A stretch of 64,000 bases of DNA, from NCBI RefSeq assembly GCF_047250385.1, contig NZ_JBLBVM010000053.1, positions 1 to 64,000 of the forward strand. Direction: 5' to 3'. This stretch comes from Glaciecola sp047250385. Lineage in GTDB: Bacteria > Pseudomonadota > Gammaproteobacteria > Enterobacterales > Alteromonadaceae. The position numbers were made by a program, and so were the translations under genes. Shown here piece by piece: positions 25,236-33,556 of this stretch (positions are counted from its first letter, which is position 1; every line of letters starts with the position of its first letter). The notes under the pieces were generated by a model. That model was not told the DNA's origin and searched no databases. It worked only from the letters and a program-made list of their open reading frames with translations.

Positions 25236-26753
25236 TTATGTGACGGGTGACTTCACTAAAATATCAACTTGCGTACCGCCACCATCTTTCGAAATGATCA
25301 ATGTTGTATTGTTGTCTGCACTTTTTAACATCGTTCTTTGCTTGATTAATTTCGGTTCAATAAAGCTATCAGACGATGCTAAATAGTATTTTATAACTTC
25401 TTCCGGAGTTTGAGGAACGAATAAAATCATAGATGCCGGAAAGTCGGCGGCAAAAATTTGGCACATTTTGCCGTTAAGCGGAATACTGACCTTATTAAAA
25501 TTCTCAGGGCAGCCCGCACTTCGAACCGCTACGCTAACTTCAGCGCCGATATCATCGACGACAGGGGTGCTAACAGGCTCACTTTGAGCGTAATCTGGCA
25601 TCTCCTCGTTAGACGACTGATTCTCTGCAACTTCAAGGGCTTGTTCTTCAACTTCATCGATAACTGTTTCTTCAGTGTATGTTTCAGCGACTTCTTCCAC
25701 TTCAACTTCATCGACAACTGTTTCTTCAGTATAAGTTGCTGCGACTTCTTCCATTTCAACTTCGTCGACAGCTGCTTCTTCAGTGTAAGTTTCAGCGACT
25801 AGTTCAACTTCATTGATAGTTGCTTCTTCAGTATATGTTTCAGCGATTTCTTCTACTTCAACTTCATCAACTACGGATTCTTCAGTGTAAGTTTCAGCGA
25901 TTTCTTCTACTTCAACTTCATCAACCACAGATTCTTCAGTGTAAGTTTCAGCAAATTCTTCTGCTTCCGCTTCGACAGCGACTGCTTCAACGTTGCTCGC
26001 AGTAGCAAGTTGCTCAACGAGTTCTTCTACCGGATCAACCATGTCGTCGTCTGACTCGGCAAACTCTTGACTATCTACATTCGTTTCGTCGACTTCATAT
26101 TCTAGTGATTCTGTTTCAGCGATTTCTTGGTCTTTAGCAATAAGGTGCGCAGGAAGTGCGGGAAGCTCTTCTTCTGCAGTTTTAATTGGCTCTGCACTCG
26201 ATGTTGGTTCTTCAGTCGTTGCTACGGCAACTGGAACTGCGACAACGGGCGCTGCTGCAACGGTGGCTGAGGCAAGAGTAGCTTCTAACGAGGCTGTCTT
26301 TTCTGAGCTCGCTTTTTCCAACTCTTCAACATTTACGATATCTGCAACGGCATAATCTTGCGCTTTTGGAGCAGGCTTTGGCGTCGAACTAGTTGTTGAT
26401 GCTAGTTCTTTCTTGGCTTCGCCAGTAATTGCTAAGCCAGCTAAAATCAGTTCGGAGACAGATTTGCCGGAGTGGTCTACTTTGATAACTGGCGCCTGCG
26501 TGGACAGTGATCCTCCAACCTGATTTGAAGCTTGAGTTGAGGTGTATGAGGCCAACTGAATATTTGCATCGCGTGAATTTAATAAGGCAGTTAAGGCTTG
26601 CTCAACTTGAGCCGGTGTTTTCGTCTGCAACGCCATCGGTTTGGCTGTTACAGAAGCAGATAAAGTCGCAATAACAACACCCGCCAGTAAACTTGGTATC
26701 AGTTTAGCTAAAGGCTTCATTTGACAATTGCTCATGTTTATTGAATTTTTCAT
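25236..26753 (-). CDS. Secreted acidic protein with tandem repeats, function unknown
   Basis: I do not recognise this 505-residue protein. It begins with a signal peptide (MKPLAKLIPSLLAGV at 12-26, likely cut after SVTA), then a short N-terminal domain about viral-free of features but containing TPAQVEQALTALLNSRDANI. An alanine/threonine-rich linker leads to a strongly acidic region with six tandem repeats of 18 residues of the form VEEIAETYTEESVVDEVE (about 256-361). The last 85 residues form a compact domain with two cysteines (CPENF and GKMCQIF) ending KDGGGTQVDILVKS. The ATG at 26753 follows the ribosome site AGGTGAG; the frame extends to 26819. It is likely periplasmic or exported. Confidence 0.7.
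   Translation of the reverse strand: MKNSINMSNCQMKPLAKLIPSLLAGVVIATLSASVTAKPMALQTKTPAQVEQALTALLNSRDANIQLASYTSTQASNQVGGSLSTQAPVIKVDHSGKSVSELILAGLAITGEAKKELASTTSSTPKPAPKAQDYAVADIVNVEELEKASSEKTASLEATLASATVAAAPVVAVPVAVATTEEPTSSAEPIKTAEEELPALPAHLIAKDQEIAETESLEYEVDETNVDSQEFAESDDDMVDPVEELVEQLATASNVEAVAVEAEAEEFAETYTEESVVDEVEVEEIAETYTEESVVDEVEVEEIAETYTEEATINEVELVAETYTEEAAVDEVEMEEVAATYTEETVVDEVEVEEVAETYTEETVIDEVEEQALEVAENQSSNEEMPDYAQSEPVSTPVVDDIGAEVSVAVRSAGCPENFNKVSIPLNGKMCQIFAADFPASMILFVPQTPEEVIKYYLASSDSFIEPKLIKQRTMLKSADNNTTLIISKDGGGTQVDILVKSPVT
25670..25987. repeat. 54-bp tandem repeats inside the acidic secreted protein gene
   Basis: Six consecutive units begin with CTTCAGTGTAAGTTTCAGC (plus strand) at 25670, 25724, 25778, 25826, 25880 and 25934. 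Five are 54 bases; the third is 48, keeping the frame. Units at 25826 and 25880 are nearly identical, suggesting recent duplication. The reading frame is preserved throughout. Confidence 0.9.
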
Positions 26754-27021
26754 TTTACTCACCTGCCTTAAATGCTGACTTTCGACTTCAGAAGGGTTCT
26801 TGCTGCTGCCTATATGCATTCGAAAGTGCCGTCGTTTCTATTCGGACTATAGAAGTATCATCGGCAGGATACTAGCTGTACTGGAGGATTGTAGTCTGTC
26901 AGATAATAGCTAGGTATAGTTAATAATAACCTATTGAAGGCTTTGAAAGCGGTTTAGAGTAAAACTAGAGGCACAGTTAGTATGTTTGAAATCTACAATA
27001 ATAAATTAGTGGCTAACGAAA

Positions 27022-27074
27022 AAGGCGAGTATAAGCAAAGGACTAGATGCGTCTCCGATGTGTATACTCGCCTT
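27022..27074 (-). terminator. Terminator of the gltBD operon
   Basis: On the minus strand AAGGCGAGTATA pairs with TATACTCGCCTT over 12 bases with a 29-base loop, followed by TTTC. It lies about 32 bases after the gltD stop. The rest of the spacer to the repeat-protein gene (26754-27105) shows no other clear feature. Confidence 0.75.
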
Positions 27075-27105
27075 ATAGTATTATTATAATTGTGAAGTTT
27101 GTGGC

Positions 27106-28521
27106 TTAAACCTCCATATAATCGAGCATACCTTCGGCTGCTTTGCGACCTTCATCTATTGCGGTTACGACTAGATCGGAACCTCTTACCATGTCGCCGC
27201 CAGAGAATATCTTTGGATTGGAGGTTTGAAAAGCAAATCGCCCCTTAGCTGGCGCTCTCACTCTACCTTTCTCATCCAGCATAATACCAAATTCGCCAAA
27301 CCACGGCGCTGGACTAGGTTGAAAGCCAAACGCAATAATCACGGCATCAGCTTCAAGAACATGTTCAGAATCTGGAATTTCTACTGGTCGTCTGCGGCCT
27401 GCTGAATCAGGCTCGCCCATTTGCGTTTTCACAAAACGAACGCCAATGGTTTTACCATTTTCATCAAGCGCAATATCAAGCGGCTGAAGATTGAACAGAA
27501 AATCGACGCCTTCCTCTTTGGCATTGACAACTTCTCTGCGAGAGCCGGGCATACTTTCTTCGTCACGGCGATAAGCACAAGTGACTGATGCAGCATCCTG
27601 TCGAATAGACGTTCTTACGCAGTCCATTGTTGTATCGCCACCGCCAAGAACCACGACTTTTTTACCCTTCATATCGATGAAATCATCACTCGATTTTTCG
27701 ATGCCCATCACTCTGTTTATATTAGCAATAAGAAAAGGAAGTGCTTCGTAAACACCAGGAGAATCTTCATTTTCAAAGCCGCCTTTCATTGATGTGTACG
27801 TACCCATTCCCAAGAAGACAGCATCATAGTCATCAATGAGGTTTTGGAACTGTATATCCTTGCCGATTTCCGTGTTTAAAACAAACTCAATTCCCATGTC
27901 GGAGAAGATTTGACGACGAAGTGTGATCACGTCTTTTTCTAACTTAAATGAAGGAATACCAAAGGTAAGTAAACCACCAATCTCTTCATATTTGTCGAAT
28001 ACAACAGGCTTCACGCCATTTCTAACTAGAACGTCAGCACAAGCCAAACCTGCTGGTCCTGCCCCAACGATGGCAACCTTTTTATCAGTCCAAACAACAT
28101 CGGACATGTCTGGTCGCCAGCCCATTTTAAACGCGGTATCAGTGATATATTTCTCGATACTACCAATGGTTACCGCACCAAAATCATCATTGAGCGTGCA
28201 GGCTCCTTCACAAAGCCGATCCTGTGGACAAACACGACCACACACTTCTGGCAAACTATTAGTTTTATGAGACAGCTCCGCCGCTTCAATTATCTTGCCT
28301 TCGTTGGCAAGTGATAACCATTGTGGAATGAAGTTATGCACTGGGCATTTCCATTCGCAATAGGGGTTACCGCAATCTAAACAGCGGTCGGCTTGACCTT
28401 CAGTTTGTGACTGAGATAAAGGTTGATAAATTTCACCAAAATCCTCTCTTCTTACGACGATAGGTTTCTTTGGAGGGTCAATACGTTCAACGTCAACAAA
28501 TTGATATACATTTTTAGCCAT
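27106..28521 (-). CDS. gltD: Glutamate synthase (NADPH) small subunit
   Basis: Passes electrons from NADPH through FAD and iron-sulfur clusters to GltB for glutamate synthesis. The 471-residue protein has an N-terminal cysteine cluster (CLDCGNPYCEWKCPVHN near 43-59 and CGRVCPQDRLCEGAC near 93-107), an FAD-binding GAGPAGLACADVL near 153, and the NADPH-binding VVLGGGDTTMDC near 291. The C-terminus has GGDMVRGSDLVVTAI, the closing FAD motif. It lies 15 bases after gltB and is cotranscribed with it. Confidence 0.96.
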   Translation of the reverse strand: MAKNVYQFVDVERIDPPKKPIVVRREDFGEIYQPLSQSQTEGQADRCLDCGNPYCEWKCPVHNFIPQWLSLANEGKIIEAAELSHKTNSLPEVCGRVCPQDRLCEGACTLNDDFGAVTIGSIEKYITDTAFKMGWRPDMSDVVWTDKKVAIVGAGPAGLACADVLVRNGVKPVVFDKYEEIGGLLTFGIPSFKLEKDVITLRRQIFSDMGIEFVLNTEIGKDIQFQNLIDDYDAVFLGMGTYTSMKGGFENEDSPGVYEALPFLIANINRVMGIEKSSDDFIDMKGKKVVVLGGGDTTMDCVRTSIRQDAASVTCAYRRDEESMPGSRREVVNAKEEGVDFLFNLQPLDIALDENGKTIGVRFVKTQMGEPDSAGRRRPVEIPDSEHVLEADAVIIAFGFQPSPAPWFGEFGIMLDEKGRVRAPAKGRFAFQTSNPKIFSGGDMVRGSDLVVTAIDEGRKAAEGMLDYMEV

Positions 28522-28536
28522 TGTTTTTCTCCCTTC

Positions 28537-31500
28537 CTATTGCGCTTGAATGCGCAATTCTGCGCTAGAACGGCTGATGTGGCCAAGCAAGTTTTTGACG
28601 TCACTGGTCTTAGGCTTTATTAACCTAAAGACTTTACTTTCTTCAGCGAAATTAGTTAGCAGTGCCAATGAATGCTCACTGCCGGTTTCTTCATAATGGC
28701 GATTGATAAGACCACGTAAATGTTCAGACAGAATCACTTTGTCATCGACGCTCATGATATCTACTAAATCTTGATTAACTCTTTTCTCAATATCGTTGAA
28801 CTCGTCATAAAGGTAGGCGAAGCCACCTGTCATTCCTGCACCAAAGTTGACGCCAATGCTACCAAGACAAGCGACAATTCCACCGGTCATGTATTCGCAG
28901 CCGTTGTCGCCCATGCCTTCTATCACTGCAACAGCACCAGAGTTTCTTACGGCAAATCGTTCACCTGCGCGACCAGCAGCAAATAGTTTTCCGCCAGTGG
29001 CCCCGTATAAGCAGGTGTTGCCCATTATTGCGCTATTGTGTGCGTCAAATGAAATCTTTCTTGGTGGGTGAATAATGAGTCTTCCACCTGTCATACCTTT
29101 ACCTACGTAATCATTCGCGTCGCCAATCAAACGCATGTGCAGTCCGCCAGCATTCCAAACGCCGAAGCTCTGACCAACTGTACCTGTGAGTGTCAGTTTA
29201 ATAGGATGATCTGTCATGCCTTTGTTACCATGAATACTCGCGATATAACCAGATAAAGTCGCACCAATACTGCGGTCAGTATTACGAACATTGTAAGTCG
29301 CACGAGCCCCTTTTAAGCTATCTACGGCATGCTGGTTATCGGCTAAAATACGTTTGTTCAAATCACCCTTATCGATAGGTTCATTGGTGGTTTCAGAGCA
29401 AAATAGTCGAGTATGTTTACCTGCTTCTGGTTTCACCAATAAAGGCGATAAATCAAGACCTTGTTGCTTTGCAGTTTTACCTTCAATTAAGCTCAATAAT
29501 TCTGTACGGCCTACTAGATCCTCAAATGAAGTGACCCCAATACTGGCCATGATCTCACGTACTTCCTGAGCAACAAACTTGAAGTAGTTCATGACCATAT
29601 CAGGAAGGCCTATAAAATAATTGTCTCGTAAAGATTTATCCTGAGTAGCAACACCTGTGGCGCAGTTGTTCAAATGGCAAATACGTAAATACTTACAGCC
29701 AAGTGCAACCATTGGGCCTGTGCCAAAACCAAAGCTTTCGGCACCCAGAATACCTGCTTTCACAACGTCTAAACCGGTTTTTAAGCCACCATCTGTTTGT
29801 ACACGTACTTTGTGACGCAAACCGTTTTCGACTAAAGCTTGTTGGGTTTCCGCTAAGCCTAGCTCAAATGGACTACCTGCGTACTTAACTGAAGTTAATG
29901 GACTCGCACCAGTACCACCATCGTAACCAGAAATCGTGATGAGATCGGCATAAGCTTTCGCTACGCCAGAGGCAATTGTACCAACGCCGGGTTCTGAAAC
30001 TAATTTCACAGAGATCAGCGCTTTAGGGTTGACTTGTTTCAAGTCAAAAATGAGTTGAGCTAAATCTTCAATTGAATAAATATCATGATGAGGAGGAGGA
30101 GAAATAAGTGTTACGCCGGGTACTGAGAATCTTAAGTCGGCGATATACTTATTCACTTTGTCTCCAGGTAACTGCCCACCTTCACCGGGCTTCGCACCCT
30201 GAGCTACCTTGATTTGTATTACGCTCGCATTCATCAAGTAATGAGGAGTCACACCAAAGCGACCAGAAGCGACCTGTTTTATTTTACTGTTCTTTTCAGT
30301 GTTGAATCGAGCCGGATCTTCGCCGCCTTCACCAGAGTTCGATTGACCGCCCAAGCGGTTCATGGCAATCGCTAAAGCTTCGTGAGCTTCGGGGCTAAGC
30401 GCTCCTATAGACATCGCTGCTGTATCGAAACGTGGGAAAAGGCTCTCGGCAGGCTCAACTTGATCAATATGAATTGCTTCTTTAAAACTCTTTATTTCCA
30501 TCAGATCACGCATGTGAGCAGGTGCTCTATCGTTCACCAAACTGCTATAAACTTTATAGTCTTCGTATTTGCCACTAACAACGGCTTTCTGTAAGGAAGT
30601 AACAACATCAGGGTTGTAGGCATGGTATTCACCGCCATGCACATACTTAAGCAATCCGCCATGAGAAATGGTTTTACGTTTTAACCAAGCGACCCTTGAT
30701 AAGTTTATTATGTCTTGTTCGAAATCGTTAAACGACGCACCCTGAATACGGCTGGGGACTCCTCTAAAACAAAGTGCAATTACTTCACTGTTAATACCTA
30801 CGGCTTCAAATAACTTTGAGCTACGGTAGCTAGCAATTGTACTAATGCCCATTTTCGACATAATTTTGTACAAGCCTTTATTAATGCCTTTGCGATAATT
30901 CATCACCGCTTGCATCGCCGTTAGATCTATCTCTTTATTTTCGACCATCTGCTCAATAGTTTCATAAGCAAGGAAGGGATAAATTGCGGTAGCGCCCAAG
31001 CCAATCAAAACGGCAAAATGATGTGGATCTCTTGCTGATGCGGTTTCTACTACAATATTTGCATCGCAGCGCAATGCGTTATCGACTAAACGTCTTTGCA
31101 CAGCTCCCACTGCCATCGCTGCAGGGATAGGAAGCTTATCTGGGCTAATGTCTCGGTCAGTTAATACCACAAAAACAGCATTTCTTTCTCTCACGGCTTC
31201 TTCTACTTCATTACAAATACGAGTAATTGCAGCGGCAAGACCTTCTTCAGGCTTATAATTTAATTGAATTTTTTCATTGTGATAATGCTCGTCATCCAAC
31301 TCTCGTAGTTGCTTTAAGTCGGTGTACATCAGAATAGGGGATTCAAAAAGCACACGGTTTGCATAACCACTTGTTTCGTTAAAAACGTTTTGCTCACGGC
31401 CAATACATGTGGCCAATGACATAACATGATTTTCACGCAATGAATCAATAGGAGGGTTTGTTACCTGTGCAAACTGTTGTCTAAAATAATCATACAAAGT

Positions 31501-33003
31501 GCGACTGTTTGATGACATAACAGCCATTGGGGTGTCATCACCCATCGAACCAACCGCTTCTTGACCGTCCTTTGCAAGGACTTTGATTATTTGCTGCATC
31601 TCTTCATAACTATAGCCATGCAATTTGTGATAAGTGGCCATTTTGTTGTCATCAAAGGCGCGCTGACCAATTTTACTATGATCCGCTAATTCAACAGGAA
31701 CAAGGTGTTTGATGTGGCTATCTAACCATTCTTTATACGGATGGCGAGATTGCAGATCTTCGTCAATTTCGTTACTACGCCAAATTTTACCAGTGTAGGT
31801 ATCGACAGCTAACATTTCACCTGGACCAACACGGCCTTTTTCAATGACATCCTCTTGTTTGTAATCCCAAATTCCAATTTCTGAAGCTAAGGTGATCAAG
31901 CCATCTTTGGTAATAACGTAACGGGCAGGGCGTAAGCCATTTCTATCTAAGTTACATGCAACATGACGTCCATTGGTTAGAACGATACCTGCAGGGCCAT
32001 CCCACGGCTCCATATGCATGGAATTAAACTCGTAAAATGAACGCAGTTTTTCACCCATGGTTTTGTTATTTTGATAAGCAGGTGGAACCAGTAGTCGCAT
32101 GGCACGGAACAAGTCCATACCGCCAGCTAGAAATAGTTCAAGCATGTTATCGAGAGAGCTAGAGTCAGAACCTTCAGTATTTACGAATGGCGCTGCTTGC
32201 ATTAGATCCGGTATTAAAGGTGTTGCAAACTTGCCCATTCGAGCTGCGGCCCAATCGCGGTTACCTTTAATTGTGTTGATTTCACCGTTATGTGCTAAAA
32301 ATCTAAAAGGCTGAGCAAGTGGCCACATTGGAAGCGTGTTGGTTGAAAAACGCTGGTGGAATACACAAATACTGGATTGAAGGTTTTCATCAGCAAGATC
32401 ATGGTAAAAGGCTGGCAAATCCTTTGGCATGACCAAACCTTTATAAACAGTAACGAGGCCCGATAAGCAAGCAACATAAAAGTCTGGATCATCTATTAGT
32501 CTTTTTTCAGCGCGTCGTCTTGCCATATATAGGCGGCGCTCTAAATCTTCAGATCTCCAACCTGAAGGACAGTTAACAAAAACCTGTTCAATTTGTGGAA
32601 CACCAGTTAGTGCTAAATCACCCAATACCTTGCGATCGACCGGAACAACTCTCCAACCCAAGATAGGGAGCATTTCACGTTCAATTTCTTCATTTAGTAT
32701 TTGGCGTGATTGTTCGGCTAAGGTTGGATTTTGGCTCAAGAACACCATTCCTACGCCGTAGTCTTTGCTCAGCTTCCAGCCTTTACTCTCGGCAATTTTC
32801 CTGTAAAACGCATCGGGCTTTTGTAGAAGGAGCCCACAGCCATCACCAGTTTTTCCATCTGCAGCGACACCACCTCGGTGCTGCATACGATCTAGACCTT
32901 CAATTGCCGTTTTGACTAATTGGTGACTTGCTTCACCCGTCGTATGTGCAATTAGTCCAAAACCACAATTGTCTTTTGAATCTTTCTGATGATACAAACT
33001 CAT
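28537..33003 (-). CDS. gltB: Glutamate synthase (NADPH) large subunit
   Basis: Makes two glutamates from glutamine and 2-oxoglutarate, the main ammonia-assimilation route together with glutamine synthetase. The 1488-residue protein has the N-terminal class II amidotransferase domain with the nucleophile in DNCGFG (Cys13, so a 12-residue propeptide is removed), a central domain, the FMN-binding synthase domain with GEGGEDPARF and the 3Fe-4S motif CKYLRICHLNNC near 1100, and a C-terminal beta-helix with repeated glycines. The ribosome site GGAAGGAG precedes the ATG. As in E. coli, arcB is its neighbour, here divergent. Confidence 0.97.
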   Translation of the reverse strand: MSLYHQKDSKDNCGFGLIAHTTGEASHQLVKTAIEGLDRMQHRGGVAADGKTGDGCGLLLQKPDAFYRKIAESKGWKLSKDYGVGMVFLSQNPTLAEQSRQILNEEIEREMLPILGWRVVPVDRKVLGDLALTGVPQIEQVFVNCPSGWRSEDLERRLYMARRRAEKRLIDDPDFYVACLSGLVTVYKGLVMPKDLPAFYHDLADENLQSSICVFHQRFSTNTLPMWPLAQPFRFLAHNGEINTIKGNRDWAAARMGKFATPLIPDLMQAAPFVNTEGSDSSSLDNMLELFLAGGMDLFRAMRLLVPPAYQNNKTMGEKLRSFYEFNSMHMEPWDGPAGIVLTNGRHVACNLDRNGLRPARYVITKDGLITLASEIGIWDYKQEDVIEKGRVGPGEMLAVDTYTGKIWRSNEIDEDLQSRHPYKEWLDSHIKHLVPVELADHSKIGQRAFDDNKMATYHKLHGYSYEEMQQIIKVLAKDGQEAVGSMGDDTPMAVMSSNSRTLYDYFRQQFAQVTNPPIDSLRENHVMSLATCIGREQNVFNETSGYANRVLFESPILMYTDLKQLRELDDEHYHNEKIQLNYKPEEGLAAAITRICNEVEEAVRERNAVFVVLTDRDISPDKLPIPAAMAVGAVQRRLVDNALRCDANIVVETASARDPHHFAVLIGLGATAIYPFLAYETIEQMVENKEIDLTAMQAVMNYRKGINKGLYKIMSKMGISTIASYRSSKLFEAVGINSEVIALCFRGVPSRIQGASFNDFEQDIINLSRVAWLKRKTISHGGLLKYVHGGEYHAYNPDVVTSLQKAVVSGKYEDYKVYSSLVNDRAPAHMRDLMEIKSFKEAIHIDQVEPAESLFPRFDTAAMSIGALSPEAHEALAIAMNRLGGQSNSGEGGEDPARFNTEKNSKIKQVASGRFGVTPHYLMNASVIQIKVAQGAKPGEGGQLPGDKVNKYIADLRFSVPGVTLISPPPHHDIYSIEDLAQLIFDLKQVNPKALISVKLVSEPGVGTIASGVAKAYADLITISGYDGGTGASPLTSVKYAGSPFELGLAETQQALVENGLRHKVRVQTDGGLKTGLDVVKAGILGAESFGFGTGPMVALGCKYLRICHLNNCATGVATQDKSLRDNYFIGLPDMVMNYFKFVAQEVREIMASIGVTSFEDLVGRTELLSLIEGKTAKQQGLDLSPLLVKPEAGKHTRLFCSETTNEPIDKGDLNKRILADNQHAVDSLKGARATYNVRNTDRSIGATLSGYIASIHGNKGMTDHPIKLTLTGTVGQSFGVWNAGGLHMRLIGDANDYVGKGMTGGRLIIHPPRKISFDAHNSAIMGNTCLYGATGGKLFAAGRAGERFAVRNSGAVAVIEGMGDNGCEYMTGGIVACLGSIGVNFGAGMTGGFAYLYDEFNDIEKRVNQDLVDIMSVDDKVILSEHLRGLINRHYEETGSEHSLALLTNFAEESKVFRLIKPKTSDVKNLLGHISRSSAELRIQAQ

Positions 33004-33556
33004 AAATTCTCCTTCCTCAGCAGTCAGTATTGACTATTGAGGCACGTTGTCCTTGAACAAAGCGTGATACTTGTTAAAAAAGCGGCAAGCCACTGTATTT
33101 CTTTCAATTGTTAATGACTGAATGTCCTAATATCAATTGACTGTAAATCTGTTCTGCCTTGGTATTCACTAAACGCGAATTTTTATTCAAAAAAGGCGGG
33201 TGGATAAAATACATACTCCAGCAAATAAAATCAATTATAAACAGTCATAATATGAACATTTATTTTATGAATACTGCTTGAAGATACCTATTAATTTGCA
33301 TATAAAGGGTTGCTAAAGTCACTGTAAGCAAGTGTTTAGCTATTTTCAGACTAAACTTGGCTAGCGGAATGTGAAGCTTAATCTTAGATTATTTTGGTTT
33401 TAAATTATGATGTGCTTTGCATTTTCATGCAATTTGAACTGCATAATAAATAGGGCTTTTACTAATAACTGAGTTGTATCTTACTTCTTTATTGTCACTT
33501 ATTTTGCATTCTTGGTAGCATAGCGGCCTATCTTCAGATTTAGACGATCTCTTTAC
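33004..33556. other. 553-base intergenic region between gltB and arcB
   Basis: An AT-rich divergent spacer holding the gltB promoter on one side and the arcB promoter on the other. I see no reading frame with a ribosome site, no strong hairpin and no convincing -35/-10 pair. Its length suggests regulator binding for gltBD, for example Lrp- or nitrogen-linked control, but no operator can be assigned by eye. Confidence 0.5.

Noticed and set aside
25458..25802. Plus-strand frames rich in phenylalanine and serine opposite the repeat region
   Set aside because: They are shadows of the tandem repeats; the minus-strand frame has signal peptide, ribosome site and full length.
25670..25987. Possible CRISPR array
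   Set aside because: Units are contiguous, vary along their length and keep a reading frame, with no spacers.
33004..33556. Small RNA in the gltB-arcB spacer
   Set aside because: No promoter-terminator pair and no stable hairpin could be seen.
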